DNA of 64,000 nucleotides from Rhizobium sp. ACO-34A (GTDB lineage Bacteria; Pseudomonadota; Alphaproteobacteria; Rhizobiales; Rhizobiaceae). The stretch is from assembly GCA_002600635.1 (NCBI GenBank), contig CP021371.1, forward strand, positions 1,739,001 to 1,803,000. The letters are read 5' to 3'. Made by a program: the position numbers and the translations under genes. Below are positions 60,261 through 64,000 of the stretch, piece after piece; the stretch's first letter is position 1, and the number at the start of each line of letters is the position of its first letter. The notes beneath the pieces are model-generated. The model was not told the origin of the DNA. It saw only the letters and a list, made by a program, of their open reading frames with translations, and did not search any database.

Positions 60261-60698
60261 ATGAACCCTGATTCTCAAAATGCACCGAAAGGCAGCCTGG
60301 CGGAAATCCTGTTCGTGATCTTTCTGAGAGTGGTCGCGATCGCCTCCCTGTGGTTTGGCCTGCAATACTGGGGAATGCTGGTCGGTTATTCGCTGGGTGG
60401 GCAGGGACGCTTCGATCTCCTCTCCCTGCCGTGGAAAGTGGCTGGCGCCAGCCTGTCGGTTATCTTTCCCGTTGCCGCTCTCGGTCTGTGGCTTGCTGTC
60501 TCGTGGGGGCCGGTTATCTGGGCGTTTGCGGCCGGAACGCAGATCCTCATGCATGTGGTCTGGTACGATACTTTCGGTTCCAACCCGATGGTACTGATCA
60601 TGCATGCCGTGGTGGCGCTGGTGTACATTGTCTTCCGTCTGGCGTTGTGGCTCGAAAAGCGCCACAAGCAGGAAGAGATAAGGCTTGATTTACCGTAA
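60261..60698 (+). CDS. Small membrane protein next to hemB and ldtR (DUF6163-like)
   Basis: Product of 145 residues with four hydrophobic segments (ILFVIFLRVVAIASLWFGLQYWGML, VAGASLSVIFPVAALGLWLAVSWG, VIWAFAAGTQILMHVVW, VLIMHAVVALVYIVFRLALWL). I believe it is the protein annotated DUF6163 in Rhizobiales, but this is from memory of context rather than a motif. Its function is unknown. It lies between the divergent hemB and, 130 bases downstream, the MarR regulator ldtR on the same strand. Confidence 0.78.
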   Translation: MNPDSQNAPKGSLAEILFVIFLRVVAIASLWFGLQYWGMLVGYSLGGQGRFDLLSLPWKVAGASLSVIFPVAALGLWLAVSWGPVIWAFAAGTQILMHVVWYDTFGSNPMVLIMHAVVALVYIVFRLALWLEKRHKQEEIRLDLP

Positions 60699-60828
60699 TG
60701 GCATCAGGCTTTTCGGTAAACTCTTGTTAAGCCTGCGTTTTAAGTAGAATTTTATATGCATTGGATATGGTCACTCACAAGGCGGAAGAAAAACAAAGCC
60801 GCCAGATAAAACAGTGAGGCAGACCGAC

Positions 60829-61338
60829 ATGAACACCAAGCTCAAGGCTCAGCAGAACACCCTGGCACCGCAGGAAGAAGCAATCCGCTCGCTCTACATG
60901 GAGTCGTTGCATCTCGTTGAACGCCTGCACCGCCGCCTTCTCGATGTCATCAAGGACGAGTTCGACCGTCAGGGTCGCAGCGACGTCAACGCCGTTCAGG
61001 CGCTCCTCTTGTTCAACATCGGCAATTCCGAACTGACCGCCGGCGAACTCCGCTCGCGTGGTTACTACCTCGGCTCGAACGTTTCCTACAACGTCAAGAA
61101 GCTGGTAGATCTCGGCTTCATCAACCACCAGCGTTCACGCATCGACCGTCGCTCGGTTCGCATCAGCCTGACCGAAAACGGCCAGGAAATCGCCGAAACC
61201 GTCGCCAGGCTCTACGAGCGCCACATCGGCTCGATCCAGAAGGTCGGCGGCATCGGCTCTGACGAGTTCACCCAGATGAACAAGCTGCTGCAGCGCCTCG
61301 ATCGCTTCTGGAACGACCAGATCCTCTATCGCCTCTAA
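60829..61338 (+). CDS. ldtR: MarR-family regulator LdtR
   Basis: Product of 169 residues with a winged helix. The recognition helix region reads LTAGELRSRGYYLGSNVSYNVKKLVDLGFINHQRSRIDRRSVRISL (about residues 65-110). In Liberibacter and Sinorhizobium LdtR activates an L,D-transpeptidase gene and affects osmotic tolerance. The L,D-transpeptidase gene about 1 kb downstream is the expected target. The ATG at 60829 behind GAGG is preferred over a GTG at 60814. Its 3' end overlaps the convergent YrbL-like gene by four bases. Confidence 0.9.
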   Translation: MNTKLKAQQNTLAPQEEAIRSLYMESLHLVERLHRRLLDVIKDEFDRQGRSDVNAVQALLLFNIGNSELTAGELRSRGYYLGSNVSYNVKKLVDLGFINHQRSRIDRRSVRISLTENGQEIAETVARLYERHIGSIQKVGGIGSDEFTQMNKLLQRLDRFWNDQILYRL

Positions 61339-62072
61339 GAGGCAGGCTTGCTTTCGAGCTCTGGCCGGGATGCATTCGCCTGCTTCCCGGTCCACTCTGC
61401 CTTGAGGGCAGGGTAGCGCGCGAAGATGGCTTCGAAAATGCTGTCGCGTGCGCGTTGAAGTCGCCGCCTGTTGAGATACGGGCTGAGCGAACGCAGCGGG
61501 ATCATGTTCTTTTCCCCGATGCCGTCGATAACGACGAATTCCGGCCTTCCCGAGCGGTTCTCGCTATAGAGAAACTGACGCATATGCATGTCGGAAAGCA
61601 CCACATGCATGTCCATGCAATCCTTGAACAGCCGATCGAACGCGATCAGGTGCTTGATGGACACTGCGCCTTTTTCAAACAGTTTTTCGAGTGTCGGGGC
61701 GAGCTCGTCGCCATCACCGGCAATTTTTTCCGTCACCAGCGCCAGCCCGGCCGTCGTCGACACAAGACCGCAGGGCACGGCAATCGGCGGCGGGCCGCGT
61801 TCGTCCTCGTTCCAGCGGCGGCTGAGAATCAGGTATTGGGTAAGCTCCCGCCGGAAACCGCGATAAACCCCGAGCGGGTTCGTCCGCTTGACGAGGCTTT
61901 CACCCTTCAGGCGGGCATCGCCGGATGTTCTGTCCGGATCGACGATCTTCAGCACCACGTCCGGCATATCGGGGTGGGTGTAGACACGTTTTAGTGAACC
62001 GGCGGTCTCGAACTTGCATTCCGATATATCGAGTCTGCTGTTGAACCTGCCTTGAAAGTCCTTGCTGGCCAT
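61335..62072 (-). CDS. YrbL-family kinase-like protein
   Basis: Product of 245 residues resembling the PhoP-regulated YrbL family (PF10707), a diverged protein-kinase fold. It has FETAGSLKRVYTHPDMPDVVLKIVDP (strand plus lysine), YRGFRRELTQYLIL, and a catalytic-loop-like DMHVVLSDMHMRQFLYSEN followed by FVVIDGIGEKN. Biochemical function is unknown. It is convergent with ldtR (4-base overlap) and divergent from the L,D-transpeptidase gene, sharing a 239-base control region with it. Confidence 0.85.
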   Translation of the reverse strand: MASKDFQGRFNSRLDISECKFETAGSLKRVYTHPDMPDVVLKIVDPDRTSGDARLKGESLVKRTNPLGVYRGFRRELTQYLILSRRWNEDERGPPPIAVPCGLVSTTAGLALVTEKIAGDGDELAPTLEKLFEKGAVSIKHLIAFDRLFKDCMDMHVVLSDMHMRQFLYSENRSGRPEFVVIDGIGEKNMIPLRSLSPYLNRRRLQRARDSIFEAIFARYPALKAEWTGKQANASRPELESKPAS

Positions 62073-62224
62073 GGAGTTCTTTGATCGTAATTACTTATAA
62101 CTAAGCGTGATATGACAGGAACATGACGCCTTGCGCAATAGCCGGAGCCACGAATTGGCCATATTGGTATGTGAGCGCCGAGATGAATAACGGTCGCATA
62201 TTCATCGTGGTGCCGAAGCGGCAA

Positions 62225-62238
62225 TCGCTTTAAAGCGA
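62225..62238. promoter_or_regulatory. Perfect 14-bp palindrome upstream of the L,D-transpeptidase
   Basis: TCGCTTTAAAGCGA, 73 bases before the start at 62312 and within the divergent gap to the YrbL-like gene. A candidate site for LdtR or another dimeric regulator. Confidence 0.45.
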
Positions 62239-62257
62239 ACCCTGGCGTCCGTTTGTT

Positions 62258-62283
62258 AACCATGGTCGGCTTAAAGCATGGTT
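62258..62283. promoter_or_regulatory. 7-bp dyad just upstream of the L,D-transpeptidase
   Basis: AACCATG (62258-62264), 12 bases, CATGGTT (62277-62283), ending 28 bases before the start codon at 62312. A possible second operator next to the 14-bp palindrome. Confidence 0.4.
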
Positions 62284-62311
62284 TTCGTTTGAACTGGAAA
62301 CGGTAGGAAAG

Positions 62312-63640
62312 ATGTCGAAGAAATCTGGAATTGTCGATTTGTCACGCCGCGCGATCCTGCGCGGTGCCGCAGCAGCAGGTGCCGCAGCAATCGCCGGCCA
62401 GGCAATCGCACAGACGGCAGTCGACGAGCTGATCAGCGCACCCCGGCGCGGCAACTGGGATGACCAGTTCGACGCCCAGGCTTCACGTGCGACGGCAAGT
62501 GTCGTGTCGAACACGCCGATGCTGAGCGGCAGCAATCTCTTCAACTTCCAGGACGCGATCCAGAACTATCAGGCCATCGTCTCCAACGGCGGCTGGCCGC
62601 AGGTCAGCACTTCCGTCAAGCTGAAGATCGGTGTCGTCGATCCGTCAGTGCAGCAGCTGCGCCAGCGCCTGATGATCTCCGGCGACCTCGATCGCGGCGC
62701 CGGCATGTCCAACTCCTTCGACACCTATGTCGATGGCGCGGTGAAGCGGTTCCAGGCCCGTCACGGCCTGCCGGAAGACGGCGTTCTCGGTGAGTTCTCC
62801 CTGAAGGCCCTCAACGTTTCCGCCGATACCCGCCTGATGCAGCTCAACGTCAACCTGCAACGCCTGCAGGAGATGATGAGCAAGCAGCTCGAAAACCGTT
62901 ACATCGTCGTCAACATTCCGGCAGCCTATGTCGAAGCCGTCGAAGGTGACCGGGTTGCGCTCCGCAACACCGCGATCGTCGGCCGTGACAGCCGTCCGTC
63001 GCCGCTGGTGGATTCCAAGGTTTCCGACATCATCCTGAACCCGTACTGGACCGCGCCGCGCTCGATCGTCGAAAAGGACATCGTGCCGCTGATGCGCAAG
63101 GATCCCACCTATCTCTCGCGCAACAACATCCGCCTGATCGACGGCAAGGGCGGCGAAGTGTCGCCGGAGAGCATCGACTGGTTTGCGCCCAAGGCGCCGA
63201 ACCTGATGTTCCGTCAGGACCCGGGCAAGATCAACGCGATGTCCTCGACGAAGATCAACTTCCCCAGCCCGGAAGCGGTCTATATGCACGACACACCGAC
63301 GCAGGGCCTGTTCAACAAGTTGATGCGTTTCGAATCCTCCGGCTGTGTGCGCGTTCAGAACGTGCGCGACCTCATCGTCTGGGTGCTGAAGAACACCCCC
63401 GGCTGGAACCGTCAGGAAATCGAGCGCGTGATCGCAAGCCGCGTCAACACGCCGATCAAGGTGACGGATGAAGTCGGCGTTCATTGGGTCTACCTGACCG
63501 CATGGTCGGCCAAGGACGGCGTCGTTCAGTTCCGTGACGATATTTACGGAAAAGACGGCAACGCCCAGCTCGCGCTGCAGACCAATATCGGCGTCGAGCA
63601 GGTCTCCGGTTCCGTCGAAGACGATATCCTGCCGCAATAA
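62312..63640 (+). CDS. L,D-transpeptidase with peptidoglycan-binding domain
   Basis: Product of 442 residues that crosslinks peptidoglycan or attaches proteins to it in the periplasm. A Tat-like signal (SRRAILRGAAAAGAAAIAG) is followed by a peptidoglycan-binding repeat (LRQRLMISGD, FQARHGLPEDGVLGEFSLKALN) around residues 110-175. The YkuD catalytic domain has YMHDTPTQGLF and SSGCVRVQN with the active cysteine at 345. AGGAAAG precedes the ATG. It is the probable LdtR target (LdtP-like). A hairpin follows. Confidence 0.94.
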   Translation: MSKKSGIVDLSRRAILRGAAAAGAAAIAGQAIAQTAVDELISAPRRGNWDDQFDAQASRATASVVSNTPMLSGSNLFNFQDAIQNYQAIVSNGGWPQVSTSVKLKIGVVDPSVQQLRQRLMISGDLDRGAGMSNSFDTYVDGAVKRFQARHGLPEDGVLGEFSLKALNVSADTRLMQLNVNLQRLQEMMSKQLENRYIVVNIPAAYVEAVEGDRVALRNTAIVGRDSRPSPLVDSKVSDIILNPYWTAPRSIVEKDIVPLMRKDPTYLSRNNIRLIDGKGGEVSPESIDWFAPKAPNLMFRQDPGKINAMSSTKINFPSPEAVYMHDTPTQGLFNKLMRFESSGCVRVQNVRDLIVWVLKNTPGWNRQEIERVIASRVNTPIKVTDEVGVHWVYLTAWSAKDGVVQFRDDIYGKDGNAQLALQTNIGVEQVSGSVEDDILPQ

Positions 63641-63651
63641 CAGCGAAATTT

Positions 63652-63684
63652 CCGGCCGCCCTCATTTCCCGGGGGCGGCCGGTT
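63652..63684 (+). terminator. Terminator of the L,D-transpeptidase gene
   Basis: CCGGCCGCCC (63652-63661) pairs with GGGCGGCCGG (63673-63682), 11-nt loop, followed by TTCATTTCATT. Twelve bases past the stop codon. Confidence 0.75.
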
Positions 63685-63827
63685 CATTTCATTATGGTTA
63701 ATATACACTTATCGGGTGACGAATAATAACCGTTAAAAATTTGTTAAAATTTTCGGTTGTGTAAACCGGAGCCCGAAAATATCATCCATCCGGCCGTGTG
63801 TTTTTGAGTTGGAGGCTGTGACGCAAG

Positions 63828-64000
63828 ATGGATATGAGCAGCTCGAGCCGGAAAGTCAGCATTCCAGCATCAGCCCTTCAGGGCAGTCTCAGGGACTATC
63901 GGGCGCCGACCGGTCCCGATCTCGTTGGCCGCACGGACGGCTTTTTCGAATGGCAGGATCTTCGCCGACGCAATGACGTCTGGCCTTACGCCCGTTCGAC
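63828..64000 (+). CDS. Probable PLP-dependent aminotransferase class II-like enzyme, partial
   Basis: The first 57 codons of a gene running off the window. The visible N-terminus contains SLRDYRAPTGPDLVGRTDGF and FEWQDLRRRNDVWPYARS. It resembles rhizobial aminotransferases of the serine-palmitoyltransferase/2-amino-3-ketobutyrate-ligase group, but no catalytic residue is in view, so this rests on recall of the N-terminus. The ATG at 63828 has GGAGG twelve bases upstream. The preceding 90 bases are AT-rich and probably hold its promoter. Confidence 0.55.
   Translation, partial: MDMSSSSRKVSIPASALQGSLRDYRAPTGPDLVGRTDGFFEWQDLRRRNDVWPYARS

Noticed and set aside
1..64000. CRISPR arrays, insertion sequences, riboswitches, rRNA genes
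   Set aside because: No regularly spaced repeats, no transposase-like frame, no recognisable riboswitch core before the purine, haem or molybdenum genes, and no rRNA sequence were seen on reading the window.

Overview
The window is about 64 kb of a GC-rich (roughly 60%) alphaproteobacterial chromosome. Gene content and order (ppdK, pgsA-moaD-moaE, uvrC, purM-purN, hda-ppk-ppx, rnd, aspS, parC, bpt, hemB, ldtR) point to the family Rhizobiaceae (Agrobacterium/Rhizobium relatives). A tRNA-Pro promoter of the rhizobial form CTTGTG-N17-CTATAG and a Brucella/rhizobial Omp25-like barrel protein agree with this. I saw no phage, integrase, transposase, plasmid or CRISPR signature. It reads as core chromosome with small accessory inserts.

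Layout. 1-6.2 kb: ppdK, two membrane proteins and a metallo-hydrolase/cupin pair. 6.5-9 kb: tRNA-Gln, a small lipoprotein, tRNA-Pro, a 708-base gene-free stretch with strong hairpins, and a secreted DUF922 metalloprotease-like protein. 9-12.7 kb: a LysR regulator, ring-cleavage-type VOC dioxygenase, glutathionyl-hydroquinone reductase and carboxylesterase that together look like a quinone/hydroquinone detoxification operon. 12.9-16 kb: a LacI-type regulator, then a CGNR zinc-finger regulator and lipoprotein facing an orphan LivH-like permease across a perfect inverted repeat. 16-20.4 kb: moaE, moaD, pgsA, uvrC and a pteridine-reductase-like SDR, all on the minus strand. 20.4-26.9 kb: Omp25-like protein, GST, RNase T2, rlmJ, a molybdopterin oxidoreductase and a Nudix hydrolase. 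27-30.2 kb: two tandem omptin paralogues (one cut short by a TAG codon) and an ABC-exporter membrane domain with no ATPase. 30.3-38.7 kb: purN-purM, PerM, hda, ppk and ppx, with a Pho-box-like direct repeat in front of ppk, then two small lower-GC genes. 38.7-49.3 kb: phytase-like esterase, AraC/DUF2000 pair, DUF2891/Rsm22/GNAT/rnd cluster, metallo-hydrolase, Tat-exported multicopper oxidase and an MFS transporter. 49.5-64 kb: aspS, outer membrane and periplasmic proteins, parC, DMT permease, bpt, RDD protein, hemB, ldtR, a YrbL-like protein, an L,D-transpeptidase, and the start of a probable PLP-dependent enzyme that runs off the window.

The main candidate novelties are regulatory or arrangement-level: (1) the 13+6+13 inverted repeat between the CGNR regulator and the permease; (2) the LysR-led quinone-detox operon whose leader folds the first Shine-Dalgarno into an 8-bp stem; (3) three 11-bp-periodic Pho-type repeats before ppk-ppx; (4) the omptin pair with a nonsense codon before its last beta-strand and a 62-bp identical tract; (5) structured gene-free DNA at 7.7-8.4 kb. 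Function calls come from recognising family motifs by eye; no database search was run.
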